DNA of 42,752 bases. Source: Candidatus Methanoperedens sp. BLZ2. GTDB lineage: Archaea; Halobacteriota; Methanosarcinia; Methanosarcinales; Methanoperedenaceae. The notes under the pieces are model-generated. The model ran no database searches. It saw only the letters and a program-made list of their open reading frames with translations, and was not told the origin of the DNA. A program made the position numbers and the translations under genes. Location: contig NZ_NTMG01000051.1 in the NCBI RefSeq assembly GCF_002487355.1, forward strand, positions 1 to 42,752, given 5' to 3'. Shown piece after piece: positions 25,379-33,295 of this stretch (position 1 is its first letter; every line of letters begins with the position of its first letter).

Positions 25379-26281
25379 TTATTTTCCTGTTAATTTCATT
25401 ATTACCAGGCTTGCTTCATACAGTATTATAAACGGCAGCGCGACCATGACCTGGGTGAACATTGTGGGGTCAGGTGTGATCCAGGCTGCGATTATCAGAA
25501 GTATGATGTATGCATGCTTCCTGTAATGAGCAAGAGTCTTCCTGGATGCAACCCCGAGATGAACAAAAAATGTTAATATCACGGGTAATTCAAAAGCAAT
25601 TCCAAGGATCACTGTGGTCATTACAATAAAAGAAATGAATTCATAAATTGAAAACGTCGCGTTTATCCCCAGGTTCATGGCATCCTGATAAAGGAAACTC
25701 AGGAAAAATGGAAGCATATAAAAATACGCATATCCTGCGCCAATCAGGAACAAAGCTATTGAAGCAATTATTGTTAAAACAATAAGTAATTTTTTTTCAC
25801 GTATAAATGGAAGATCGGTTAGCCTGCCTTTTGCTCCCCTGTAAGCGTAATACAGTATGAGAGGGGAGACTATCAAAACACCGAATATAAGGGACATCTT
25901 GAACTCAAGCATAATTACTTCCATCGGTGTCAGGTAAATAATATTCGGTTTATATAAATACAGGTTCTGGGAAATGTTCAAAATATCATTGGAGGCCCTT
26001 GTAAGGTTCTGGGCAATTATGGAATTATTCCCTGAAATGGAATTATTATCGGCAAGCCTGTTTGATATCGATGCAAGGTCACTGGAAATCTCAAGCAATT
26101 GTTTAGCAGAATCCGGTCTATCAGGAATGTTCAAACGCCAGAACATATCCGTTTCTATTTTTTTAATTACCTCTCCCATATATGAAAAAGATAGAAGCGC
26201 TCCTGCTCCAAAAACAGCGATAATATAAATTATTTTTTTTTTAATATGAGAAATTATTGAAAAAACCCCTTCAAAAGCCAT
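25379..26281 (-). CDS. tatC: Twin-arginine translocase subunit TatC
   Basis: A 300-residue TatC, the receptor of the Tat pathway that exports folded proteins. About six hydrophobic segments; conserved features include IIYLTPMEVIMLEFKMSLIF before TM2, the IAFELPVILTFFVHLG segment and AWITPDPTMFTQVMVALP in the last loop. The first outside loop carries an extra ~70 residues (about 40-110, rich in Asn/Ser/Leu, with N-x-S/T sites), so the protein is ~50 residues longer than usual. The ATG directly follows the nadX stop, so it is co-transcribed with nadX. No tatA is nearby. A Tat substrate (multicopper oxidase) lies at 28367. Confidence 0.9.
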   Translation of the reverse strand: MAFEGVFSIISHIKKKIIYIIAVFGAGALLSFSYMGEVIKKIETDMFWRLNIPDRPDSAKQLLEISSDLASISNRLADNNSISGNNSIIAQNLTRASNDILNISQNLYLYKPNIIYLTPMEVIMLEFKMSLIFGVLIVSPLILYYAYRGAKGRLTDLPFIREKKLLIVLTIIASIALFLIGAGYAYFYMLPFFLSFLYQDAMNLGINATFSIYEFISFIVMTTVILGIAFELPVILTFFVHLGVASRKTLAHYRKHAYIILLIIAAWITPDPTMFTQVMVALPFIILYEASLVIMKLTGK

Positions 26282-27094
26282 TTATGTCCCTATCTGTAAT
26301 GGTTCAGTTATCTTTTTCAAAGTTGCGATTGCCGATAGCGCTGCCAGAAGACTTGTCCTTGGATTATCAGGCGACGGGACATTTTCTATGCGGGATGTGA
26401 ACATTCCAAAATCCCCGATAACCGTAATTTCATGAATATTCCTTGTAGCTTCAGGGTCAACAAAAACTTTCACATGTGTTTTTTCAGCTCCGATCCCTGC
26501 AAGGCTCAATGAGGCGGCTACATTGACATTTGCCGGGAATGACCTGACTGCTTCCTTTGCATTTCCTTCAAATATCAGGGTCTTTTCGTAAAAAGAACTA
26601 AGATCGATATTATTTTCAACGATAAAAGGTGCGCCGCTTAATCCTTTCGGGTTTTTCGTGGTTGAAAGAACAACTTTATCTATTGTTGCTATTGATGCTG
26701 ATTTTAAACCGTCGATCCCGGCTATGGCTCCTGAAGGTGCATAAATCCTGCAATCATTTTTCCTGGCAGCCAGAATGAATTCTTTCAACAGATCCGGGTC
26801 CATGAGAGCGCCTACACTCATAACCATGAGGTCTTTTCCCCGTTCCAGGACCGAAAGCCCAAGTTCTCTCACTGCGGCCTGGGAAGCGCATTCCACGACA
26901 ATATCTGCTTTTGATATTAATTCCAGAGGCCGGGCGATCACAGGTTTATTTTCAAGTGACTTGAACAAATTCTCACAATGTTCACTGCTCCTGTCATAAA
27001 TTGCTACAAGCTGTGCATTTATATTCCCGGTGTCTATGGCCTTACATATCCTGGCACCTATTGCACCGCAGCCGATAACTCCTATTTTAAGCAT
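26282..27094 (-). CDS. nadX: L-aspartate dehydrogenase
   Basis: A 270-residue NadX-type enzyme, which oxidises L-aspartate to iminoaspartate for NAD synthesis. The N-terminal Rossmann motif is VIGCGAIGARICKAID; conserved APSGAIAGIDGLKSA and SLAGIGAEKTHVKVFVDP match the family, with the C-terminal His and Ser-Arg region. ATG 27094 is chosen because AGGA lies 8 bases upstream and the product then begins with the Rossmann strand; the frame is open to 27145. It is divergent from nadC, with 81 bases between starts, so the pair may share a control region. nadA is not in the window. Confidence 0.93.
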   Translation of the reverse strand: MLKIGVIGCGAIGARICKAIDTGNINAQLVAIYDRSSEHCENLFKSLENKPVIARPLELISKADIVVECASQAAVRELGLSVLERGKDLMVMSVGALMDPDLLKEFILAARKNDCRIYAPSGAIAGIDGLKSASIATIDKVVLSTTKNPKGLSGAPFIVENNIDLSSFYEKTLIFEGNAKEAVRSFPANVNVAASLSLAGIGAEKTHVKVFVDPEATRNIHEITVIGDFGMFTSRIENVPSPDNPRTSLLAALSAIATLKKITEPLQIGT

Positions 27095-27175
27095 ATATAT
27101 TTCCTGATATGTTTCCTGATAATTTAACAGTAGCCTATAAGTCATCTCTGGATAATTAATTATAGGGATTTGATT

Positions 27176-28012
27176 ATGCTATTAACTGAACTTGAACGTT
27201 TTGTTGAAGAAGATATCGGTTATGATGATGTTTCATGCAATATAATTCCGGATTGCAGGGTCAACGCAGAAGTTATTGCTAAGGAATTCGGTATTGTTGC
27301 AGGTTTAGCTGAAGCCACGCAGATCTTTGAATATTTTGAAGTTTTTCCGGCTACGGATTTCCAGGATGGGGATATGGTAAAAGAAAACGATATCATTCTC
27401 AGCCTCGATGGCGGGTCAAGATCAATACTAAGAGCAGAAAGGCTTGCTTTGAATTTCCTGGGAAGAATGAGTGGTATCGCAACCATTACGCGCGAGTATG
27501 TGGAAAGAGCCGGGGGGCCAAGGATCGCAGGTACCAGGAAAACAACACCCGGATTTCGAAAATTTGAGAAAAAAGCAATAGCTGCGGGGGGCGGAGATCC
27601 TCACAGGTATAATCTTTCAGATGCTGTCATGATAAAAGATAACCATATTGCTGTGATCGGGCTTGAAAAAGCCATAATAGCAGCTAAAAGAGCAGCAAGT
27701 TTCACGCAGAAAATAGAAGTTGAAGTGGAAACAGTAGATGATGCAGTGCTTGCGGCAAAAATGGGTGTGGATATCATAATGTTCGATAACATGACAGTGA
27801 AGGAAATTCAAAGGGCAGTAAAAACACTTGAAGAAAAAGGGCTCAGGAATAATATCACACTTGAAGCATCAGGCGGCATATCCATTGAAAACGTGGATAA
27901 GTATGCAAGTACAACTGTTGATGTTATATCGATCGGAGCGCTAACACATTCATCGAACTGGCTTGATATCAGTCTTCGAATTAACCCGGATATACAGGAA
28001 GGAACTTTATAG
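27176..28012 (+). CDS. nadC: Nicotinate-nucleotide pyrophosphorylase (QPRTase)
   Basis: A 278-residue NadC of normal length. It converts quinolinate and PRPP to nicotinate mononucleotide. Visible motifs: DIGYDDVSCNIIP at the start, LNFLGRMSGIATITREYV, AGTRKTTPGFRKFEKKA (the TRKTTPG phosphate-binding loop) and LSDAVMIKDNHI, then EVEVETVDDA and EASGGI of the barrel. ATG 27176 is preferred over a TTG at 27170 because AGGG (27164-27167) is 8 bases upstream. Divergent from nadX, the enzyme two steps earlier in the same pathway. tRNA-Pro follows. Confidence 0.96.
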   Translation: MLLTELERFVEEDIGYDDVSCNIIPDCRVNAEVIAKEFGIVAGLAEATQIFEYFEVFPATDFQDGDMVKENDIILSLDGGSRSILRAERLALNFLGRMSGIATITREYVERAGGPRIAGTRKTTPGFRKFEKKAIAAGGGDPHRYNLSDAVMIKDNHIAVIGLEKAIIAAKRAASFTQKIEVEVETVDDAVLAAKMGVDIIMFDNMTVKEIQRAVKTLEEKGLRNNITLEASGGISIENVDKYASTTVDVISIGALTHSSNWLDISLRINPDIQEGTL

Positions 28013-28057
28013 GAAAGAATAAAATACTCTTGAGGATATCTAAGGCCATGCACCTGC

Positions 28058-28132
28058 GGGGTCGTAGGGTAGCCTGGTCCATCCTTCATGCTTGGGGTGC
28101 ATGAGACCTGAGTTCAAATCTCAGCGACCCCA
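28058..28132 (+). tRNA. tRNA-Pro (anticodon GGG)
   Basis: A 75-base cloverleaf: acceptor GGGGTCG/CGACCCC, anticodon stem CATGC/GCATG around the loop TTGGGGT (anticodon GGG), T arm CTGAG-TTCAAAT-CTCAG and discriminator A. The CCA end is not encoded. The D arm is GGGTAGCCTGGTCCATCC. Confidence 0.95.
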
Positions 28133-28301
28133 TAAAATCTTTCACTTATTTTAAAGCTAAGCTACTTGGATCATAATTTAAAATAGATGCGTTAAATATA
28201 AATATCATGAAAACAGTATAAAATATGGTAGGATGTGGAATTAGATTTGACCAACAAATTATATCTTTACAATAATAGGATTTTGTAAAAAGACTTCTAG
28301 T

Positions 28302-28320
28302 GCAAAAAACATCTTTTTGC
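28302..28320. promoter_or_regulatory. Short inverted repeat upstream of the multicopper oxidase
   Basis: GCAAAAA (28302-28308) and TTTTTGC (28314-28320) form a 7-bp inverted repeat with a 5-base centre, 47 bases before the ATG at 28367. It sits in the 234-base spacer between tRNA-Pro and the oxidase gene, in the expected leader or promoter region, and could be an operator or a leader hairpin. Nothing else in that spacer is convincing besides AT-rich TATA-like stretches near 28194-28206. Confidence 0.35.
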
Positions 28321-28366
28321 CACATTCATAAAAGCTGGGAAATTAGTGAAAATTGGAGTGACAAAT

Positions 28367-30832
28367 ATGAAAGAAGACGAAATAATAGAGAGTGGCCTCA
28401 CGAATTCAGTTGAGGTAAGAAAGAATCATTTTGTAAGAATGGATAGGAGAACATTTTTAAAAATGGCAGGTGTGGCAGCAGCCGCTATAGCTCTGAACCC
28501 GAAGCTGGTTGATACAGCTACAGCGTCTACCCTTGTTCCCCAGGTGCCATTTCCGGGCAAGAACATACTTCAATACATAGATGCATTACCAGTATTCGGA
28601 CCTGCGGGTGGTCTTAATCAAATTCCGAGGGTGAATGGAAATAATCCGATAACTGTTACATTGAAACCCTTCAGCCAGCAGGTTCTTTCTACAGGGACTA
28701 TACTTGCTCCGGGGGTTATTGTCGGTCCAGCAGTTGGATTGACAAATGTATGGGCTTATGATTTGAATGGGATAGCAAATTATCCGACAGTTACCATAGA
28801 GGCTACAAAAGGTACACCCACCCAGGTGACCTATGTAAATAACCTGACACCCGACCTCTACAAGTACCTGACAGTTGACCAGACCCTGCACTGGGCTGAC
28901 CCGCTTATGAACATGCAAAATATGCCGATGGCGCCATACCAGGGTCCTGTTCCTGTAGTTACGCACCTGCATGGCGGAGAGGTGCCACCACAGGTTGATG
29001 GCGGCCCGGATGCATGGTGGACTCCCAATGGATTACAAGGGCATGCATACTTCTCGGAACCTGGAGCAGCACTTAATGCCGCCAAATATATATATCCTAA
29101 TGTCCAGGAGAGCACAACGCTGTTTTTCCATGACCACGCCCTGGGCGTCACGCGACTGAATGTTTTTGCAGGTCTTGTCGGTTTCTATTTCATAAGGGAT
29201 GCTCTTGAGACCGCAGTAAGTCCTCCTCTTCCTGCTGGTCCCAATGAGATAGAGATGGCAATACAGGACAGGGTGTTTGACACCGCAGGTCAGTGGTTCT
29301 TCCCGGATCTTGGCCTGAATCCTACTGTACATCCTTTCTGGATCCCGGAATTCTTCGGGGATGCAATTGTTGTGAACGGAAAGACATGGCCATTCCTCGC
29401 GGTGCAGCCGCGCAGGTATCGTTTCAGGTTCGTGAACGGCTCGAATGCTCGTTTCTATCTCTTTGACCTCGGACCGAAGCTGGTATTCTGGCAGATAGGC
29501 ACTGATGGTGGTCTTCTCGACGCGCCTGTAGCAGTAAACCAGCTGCTTCTTGCACCGGGTGAGCGCGCCGATGTCATTATAGACTTTACCGCCTTTGCAG
29601 GGAAGACTATCATCATGACAAACAGCGCCAAGGCACCATTCCCGGCAGGAAAGAACCCGGATCCAAAGACGACTGGCCAGATCATCCAGTTCAGGGTGAG
29701 TCCAACGCTGGTAACAGATGGCAGCTTCAATCCAGCAGCAGCTGGTGCGACCCTTCGTAGTTTACCGAACCAGATCGTGCGGTTAGTGAATCCCCTTACT
29801 GGAACCCTGGCTCTAAATGTGACTCCTACCAAAAAGCGCCAGATGACCCTGAATGAGGTCATGGGGCCTCTTGGACCTCTTGAGGTCATACTCAACAATA
29901 CCAGGTGGACCGGTTTGTGGCCCGGAACAGCGCCAATGTCGCCACCTCGCGTCAGGACACTTCCGGGCGGAATAACGGACTTCTCGCCGTTTACTGTTGG
30001 GGGTGTTACAACATATTACTCTGAAATAGTGCAAGAGGGTACAACTGAAGTGTGGGAGATCATCAACCTGACAAGGGATGCACATCCGATACACCTGCAT
30101 CTGGTGCAGTTCCAGCTCTTGAACAGGCAGCCTTTCAATAAGACACAATATCTGGCAGCATACAATGCACTGTTCCCAGGAGGAACATTCGACGGTGTGC
30201 TTTATGCGCCCGGAGCTTATATACCAGCCTATGGCCCGCCATCAAATTACAACGTGGCTAATACAGGAGGTTATGTTGGCGGCAACCCGGATGTTCTGCC
30301 AGCTTTGCAGGGTACTGCTGTCCCGCCGAATCCCAACGAAGCCGGATGGAAGGACACTGTAGTTGCATATCCCAGAGAAGTGACACGTATTGCTGTGCGA
30401 TTCGCGCCACTTGATAAACCGATCACAGATCCGAACCTGTATTATCCATTCAACCCCAACGGCGGCCATGGTTATGTCTGGCACTGCCACATCATCGACC
30501 ATGAGGACAATGAGATGATGAGGCCGTATAGTGTGACACCAGCAACTGTAGCTGCTCCGACAGTGGTTATTACGGCTCCAGCGACTGGAACTGTGAATAC
30601 AGCTATCACTCTGACTGTCACTCCAAACTATGCACCAGGATTAACAGGAAATATAGTATGGTCGGGTGCTGATCCGATAACAGGATTACCGATAAGTTTC
30701 GTACCGGATATAATAAATCCTGATACCGTTGCATTTACACCCGTTAATGCTGGAACATATACAATAACAGCTACGGTCAAAGATAGCCGAGGAAATACCG
30801 GCAGTTCGACCGCTACGATTATTGTTGCGTAA
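28367..30832 (+). CDS. Tat-exported multicopper oxidase with C-terminal Ig-like domain
   Basis: An 821-residue secreted oxidase (three-cupredoxin laccase or bilirubin oxidase/CotA-like type). A Tat signal is visible at the N-terminus: MDRRTFLKMAG followed by VAAAAIAL. All four copper motifs are present: H200-x-H202 (HLHG), H255-x-H257 (FHDHA), H573-x-x-H576-x-H578 (HPIHLH) and H706-C-H-x3-H712-x4-Met717 (WHCHIIDHEDNEM), so a type 1 site plus trinuclear cluster is expected. Residues ~725-821 form a PKD/Ig-like domain (VVITAPATG...GTYTITATVKD). ATG 28367 is chosen because GGAGTG lies 6 bases upstream; GTG 28346 is alternative. Such enzymes oxidise metals or organics with O2. Monocistronic, with its own terminator. 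Confidence 0.93.
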   Translation: MKEDEIIESGLTNSVEVRKNHFVRMDRRTFLKMAGVAAAAIALNPKLVDTATASTLVPQVPFPGKNILQYIDALPVFGPAGGLNQIPRVNGNNPITVTLKPFSQQVLSTGTILAPGVIVGPAVGLTNVWAYDLNGIANYPTVTIEATKGTPTQVTYVNNLTPDLYKYLTVDQTLHWADPLMNMQNMPMAPYQGPVPVVTHLHGGEVPPQVDGGPDAWWTPNGLQGHAYFSEPGAALNAAKYIYPNVQESTTLFFHDHALGVTRLNVFAGLVGFYFIRDALETAVSPPLPAGPNEIEMAIQDRVFDTAGQWFFPDLGLNPTVHPFWIPEFFGDAIVVNGKTWPFLAVQPRRYRFRFVNGSNARFYLFDLGPKLVFWQIGTDGGLLDAPVAVNQLLLAPGERADVIIDFTAFAGKTIIMTNSAKAPFPAGKNPDPKTTGQIIQFRVSPTLVTDGSFNPAAAGATLRSLPNQIVRLVNPLTGTLALNVTPTKKRQMTLNEVMGPLGPLEVILNNTRWTGLWPGTAPMSPPRVRTLPGGITDFSPFTVGGVTTYYSEIVQEGTTEVWEIINLTRDAHPIHLHLVQFQLLNRQPFNKTQYLAAYNALFPGGTFDGVLYAPGAYIPAYGPPSNYNVANTGGYVGGNPDVLPALQGTAVPPNPNEAGWKDTVVAYPREVTRIAVRFAPLDKPITDPNLYYPFNPNGGHGYVWHCHIIDHEDNEMMRPYSVTPATVAAPTVVITAPATGTVNTAITLTVTPNYAPGLTGNIVWSGADPITGLPISFVPDIINPDTVAFTPVNAGTYTITATVKDSRGNTGSSTATIIVA

Positions 30833-30853
30833 ATACTCCCAGGAAATCGGTAT

Positions 30854-30905
30854 TGACAGGCAAATGTGTGATACCTGTCAGGGCTGCTTTTGCAGCCTTT
30901 TTTTT
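30854..30905 (+). terminator. Double hairpin with T-tract after the multicopper oxidase
   Basis: TGACAGG (30854-30860) pairs with CCTGTCA (30874-30880), and immediately after GGCTGC (30882-30887), loop TTTT, GCAGCC (30892-30897) and eight T (30898-30905). The second hairpin has the form of an intrinsic terminator. It starts 21 bases after the oxidase stop. Confidence 0.75.
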
Positions 30906-31018
30906 AAAAAATTCAAACTGATATTTTTATGTGTAAACCTTAATGGAAAAAATAATAATAGCAATTCTTGCCTCATGGGTAAATCATTTAAGAAGGAAAG
31001 AACAATAAAAGGATGAAA

Positions 31019-31267
31019 ATGACTACGGTTGAACTTTATTATTCAGATACCTGCTTAACCTGCCATCAAGTCAGGGCTCTTTTAATGGAGACACTTCCAA
31101 AAACCGTGAAATTCAAAGAGATCAACACATCCTATCCTGAAGGAAAGCAAAAGGCATCCGAACTAAATATTATGTCGGTGCCAACAGTGGTTATTGATAA
31201 GGATGTTGTTTTTGTTGGAAGAGTTTCAAAAGATGAACTCTTAAAGGAGTTATCTTTGAGGAAGTAA
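31019..31267 (+). CDS. Small thioredoxin/glutaredoxin-like protein
   Basis: An 82-residue thioredoxin-fold protein with redox motif C-L-T-C near the N-terminus (YYSDTCLTCHQV), cis-Pro in MSVPTVVI and a C-terminal helix. The size matches archaeal mini-thioredoxins or glutaredoxin-like proteins; it probably reduces disulfides in the cytoplasm. ATG 31019 is chosen over ATG 31013 because AAAGG ends 7 bases before it. The gene follows the oxidase by ~185 bases, separated by a terminator, so it is transcribed separately. The region upstream also holds a 21-codon ORF of doubtful reality. Confidence 0.85.
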   Translation: MTTVELYYSDTCLTCHQVRALLMETLPKTVKFKEINTSYPEGKQKASELNIMSVPTVVIDKDVVFVGRVSKDELLKELSLRK

Positions 31268-31394
31268 TATTTTTTCCTTTACTGATTTTTTTCAATTAAT
31301 TCAAGAAAAAACAGAAAGATATATTTACCATGAGCATAATCATACTCACAACTAAAAACGGTGAGGTATATAACTTAATAAGGATGGTAAAAAA

Positions 31395-31721
31395 ATGAGG
31401 CGAAGCAGAATTGATATTGTTGTTAAAATATTGGATGTAGCGAAAAATGGAGTAAACAAAACAGCTATCGTTTATAGGTCAAACATTAATTTCACGCTGG
31501 CAGGGAAATATCTTAACCTGTTGGAAAAACAAGAACTCCTTGAGAACAAATCTGACAAATATACTACAACAGATAAAGGAAAGGTATTTTTACAAAAAGC
31601 TAAAGAATTAACTCTGCAGCTGGAAGCTCCAATACAAGAGGCTAAAGAAATGACCCCGTGGTTAGAAGTACCTCAGAAGGTTAAAATGAAATCCCGGGCG
31701 AGTGGAGCCATATACCTGTGA
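31395..31721 (+). CDS. Archaeal winged-helix regulator
   Basis: A 108-residue protein. Residues 1-80 have the pattern of small archaeal winged-helix proteins: RRSRIDIVVKILDVAKNGVN, KTAIVYRSNINFTLAGKYLN (recognition helix), then the wing YTTTDKGKVFLQKAKEL. The remaining ~25 residues are a charged tail without a known domain. ATG follows AAGGATGG at 8 bases. A TATA-like GATATATTTA lies near 31318. The target is unknown; 128 bases separate it from the thioredoxin-like gene. Confidence 0.82.
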   Translation: MRRSRIDIVVKILDVAKNGVNKTAIVYRSNINFTLAGKYLNLLEKQELLENKSDKYTTTDKGKVFLQKAKELTLQLEAPIQEAKEMTPWLEVPQKVKMKSRASGAIYL

Positions 31722-31803
31722 AAGCAGCTGTGCTTTCTTATCCGATCTGGAAGCACTTTATGGAAAGTGAACCATATTGAAATTCTTCATAAGTTTGTGG
31801 TTA

Positions 31804-32298
31804 TCATCTATACGATTTCAATATTTCAATACCTTTTTCTGGAAGTTCGAGCAGGCTTTTCTTTAGATCGTCTCTATTATTTAATATTTGTTTTCCTGTT
31901 GATGCGGTCAAATGCTCTGTGTGTACTTCCTGCGCACTTCTTTTAAAATCGTTATGAAAGTAAGTATTTATGATCAGGTCACTCAAATCGAATTTTTCAT
32001 CAAATGTGGGTTCCTTTTCAAATAGTGCAGGAACTGTAATCAGGTTTTTTCCTTCACAAGTCTTCGATAAAAAACAAAAAATAGTCCTTCCGATATATTT
32101 CTTTGCAGCCGCAGCCACAAGCCTTCCGGTTAAACCTCTTCCCTTGATACTATTTATCAACAACCCGCAATACCCGATCTCCCCACCCTTTATGAAATAC
32201 CTGGCATTGAGAACCAATTCCACATGCATTATGGGAACTTTGACCTGGGAATGCTCTTTATCAACTGAAAGTTCCTCAAAACCATTTAAGGTATCCAT
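31804..32298 (-). CDS. Hypothetical 164-residue protein
   Basis: Not recognised. A mixed alpha/beta-looking cytoplasmic protein without signal peptide or membrane helices. A central segment reads GYCGLLINSIKGRGLTGRLV followed by AAAAKKYIGRTIFCFLSKTCEG, with two Cys; the C-terminal third is charged and helical (DDLKKSLLELPEKGIEILKS). The gene starts 21 bases after the ferritin-like stop on the same strand and has no clear ribosome site of its own, so it may be read through from that gene. A functional link to the ferritin-like protein is only positional. Confidence 0.6.
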   Translation of the reverse strand: MDTLNGFEELSVDKEHSQVKVPIMHVELVLNARYFIKGGEIGYCGLLINSIKGRGLTGRLVAAAAKKYIGRTIFCFLSKTCEGKNLITVPALFEKEPTFDEKFDLSDLIINTYFHNDFKRSAQEVHTEHLTASTGKQILNNRDDLKKSLLELPEKGIEILKSYR

Positions 32299-32319
32299 GA
32301 ATAATCGTCGTATTGGAAT

Positions 32320-32730
32320 TTACTGACTGATTTTTTCAAGTCTCATCCTGAACTCTTTCCTGTGCCTTTTTTCTTCATCGAGTATATGCTTTAACACGCC
32401 AATAACTTCCTGATCATCAATACTTTCGATCTGATGTTTGTATATTTCTATGGTTTCAGTCTCAAGCGCGATCTGCTTTTTGAGTTGTCCATAAAGGTCA
32501 TCCCCGCCAAAATCAAGTTCTTTATGTTCCATACCGGGCTTTCCACCCCGTTTCACTATTAGTTCGGCAAGCCAGTTCATATGCCTCATTTCATCTACAG
32601 CTATCGCTTCGGTCACCCTGCTGGGATCGCATCTGGGCATGATAAAAGCATTTCTTACATAGATCAATGAGGCTTCAATTTCCCTTACGAAATCTTCATT
32701 CAATAAACGGATTATTTCATCGACTTCCAG
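32320..32730 (-). CDS. Ferritin-like (bacterioferritin-type) protein, probable CTG start
   Basis: A four-helix ferritin-like protein of 136 residues. Iron-site pattern: Glu in NEDFVREIEASLIYVRNA, E-x-x-H in AIAVDEMRHMNWLAEL, Glu in KKQIALETETIEIYKHQI and DEEKRH in the last helix. The usual start at TTG 32703 would cut the first helix short and has no ribosome site. The frame continues upstream as LEVDEIIRLLNEDF, and CTG at 32730 lies exactly 7 bases after GGGAGG (minus strand of 32738-32743). CTG initiation is therefore favoured. It may store iron or detoxify peroxide. Divergent from the YqaA-like gene. Confidence 0.82.
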   Translation of the reverse strand: MEVDEIIRLLNEDFVREIEASLIYVRNAFIMPRCDPSRVTEAIAVDEMRHMNWLAELIVKRGGKPGMEHKELDFGGDDLYGQLKKQIALETETIEIYKHQIESIDDQEVIGVLKHILDEEKRHRKEFRMRLEKISQ

Positions 32731-32828
32731 ATCAAGTCCTCCCGAATTATAGAAGATTGAACAACATAAGAGTATTTATCTTTAATTAAATACCATGTTT
32801 TTTATATCCGGCAGGTATATTCCAGCCT

Positions 32829-33284
32829 ATGTTTGAATCCCTTGAAAGCATGCTGCTTAATTATGGTTATCATGGTCTTTTCCTGGCAAGTTTCCTGGCA
32901 TCGACCATTCTTCCTTTCGGAAGCGAAGGTATCCTGATTTATCTTGTCCAGAAGAAATTCAACATACCTGCACTGGTATTGGTAGCATCGGTTGGTAACT
33001 TTCTTGGAGCCTGTACAAGCTATTACATCGGTTTTAAGGGAAGAATACTTGTCGAAAAATACCTGAGGTTTGATCCGAAAGAACTTGAAAAGGGAGAAAA
33101 AATTTTCACTAAATATGGCTCATTTGTATTGTTATTTACATGGCTTCCTTTCATAGGAGATGTAATTACAGTGGTTGGCGGATTACTGCGCCTGAATTTC
33201 AAGATTTTTTCGGTCCTTGTATTTACGGGCAAATTTCTTCGCTATCTGGCAGTAGCATATATTACAGCGTCTGTTTTTCTGTAA
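32829..33284 (+). CDS. YqaA/DedA-like membrane protein (VTT domain)
   Basis: A 151-residue integral membrane protein of the YqaA group of the DedA/SNARE-associated superfamily. Visible: GLFLASFLASTILPFGSEGI with re-entrant-loop features, VASVGNFLGACTSYYIGFKG and FTWLPFIGDVITVVGGLLR (the conserved R/G region). About four hydrophobic segments. DedA relatives work in membrane lipid or undecaprenyl/dolichyl-type carrier translocation; the YqaA branch is uncharacterised. It stands alone on the plus strand between the ferritin-like gene and the radical SAM gene, with which it is convergent at 11 bases. Confidence 0.85.
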   Translation: MFESLESMLLNYGYHGLFLASFLASTILPFGSEGILIYLVQKKFNIPALVLVASVGNFLGACTSYYIGFKGRILVEKYLRFDPKELEKGEKIFTKYGSFVLLFTWLPFIGDVITVVGGLLRLNFKIFSVLVFTGKFLRYLAVAYITASVFL

Positions 33285-33295
33285 TTATGTGCTTA

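Noticed and set aside
29455-29898. 147-codon minus-strand ORF opposite the multicopper oxidase
   Set aside because: Shadow of a strongly supported coding frame with complete copper motifs.
30943-31008. 21-codon ORF upstream of the thioredoxin-like gene
   Set aside because: Very short, no convincing ribosome site; kept only as a possible leader.
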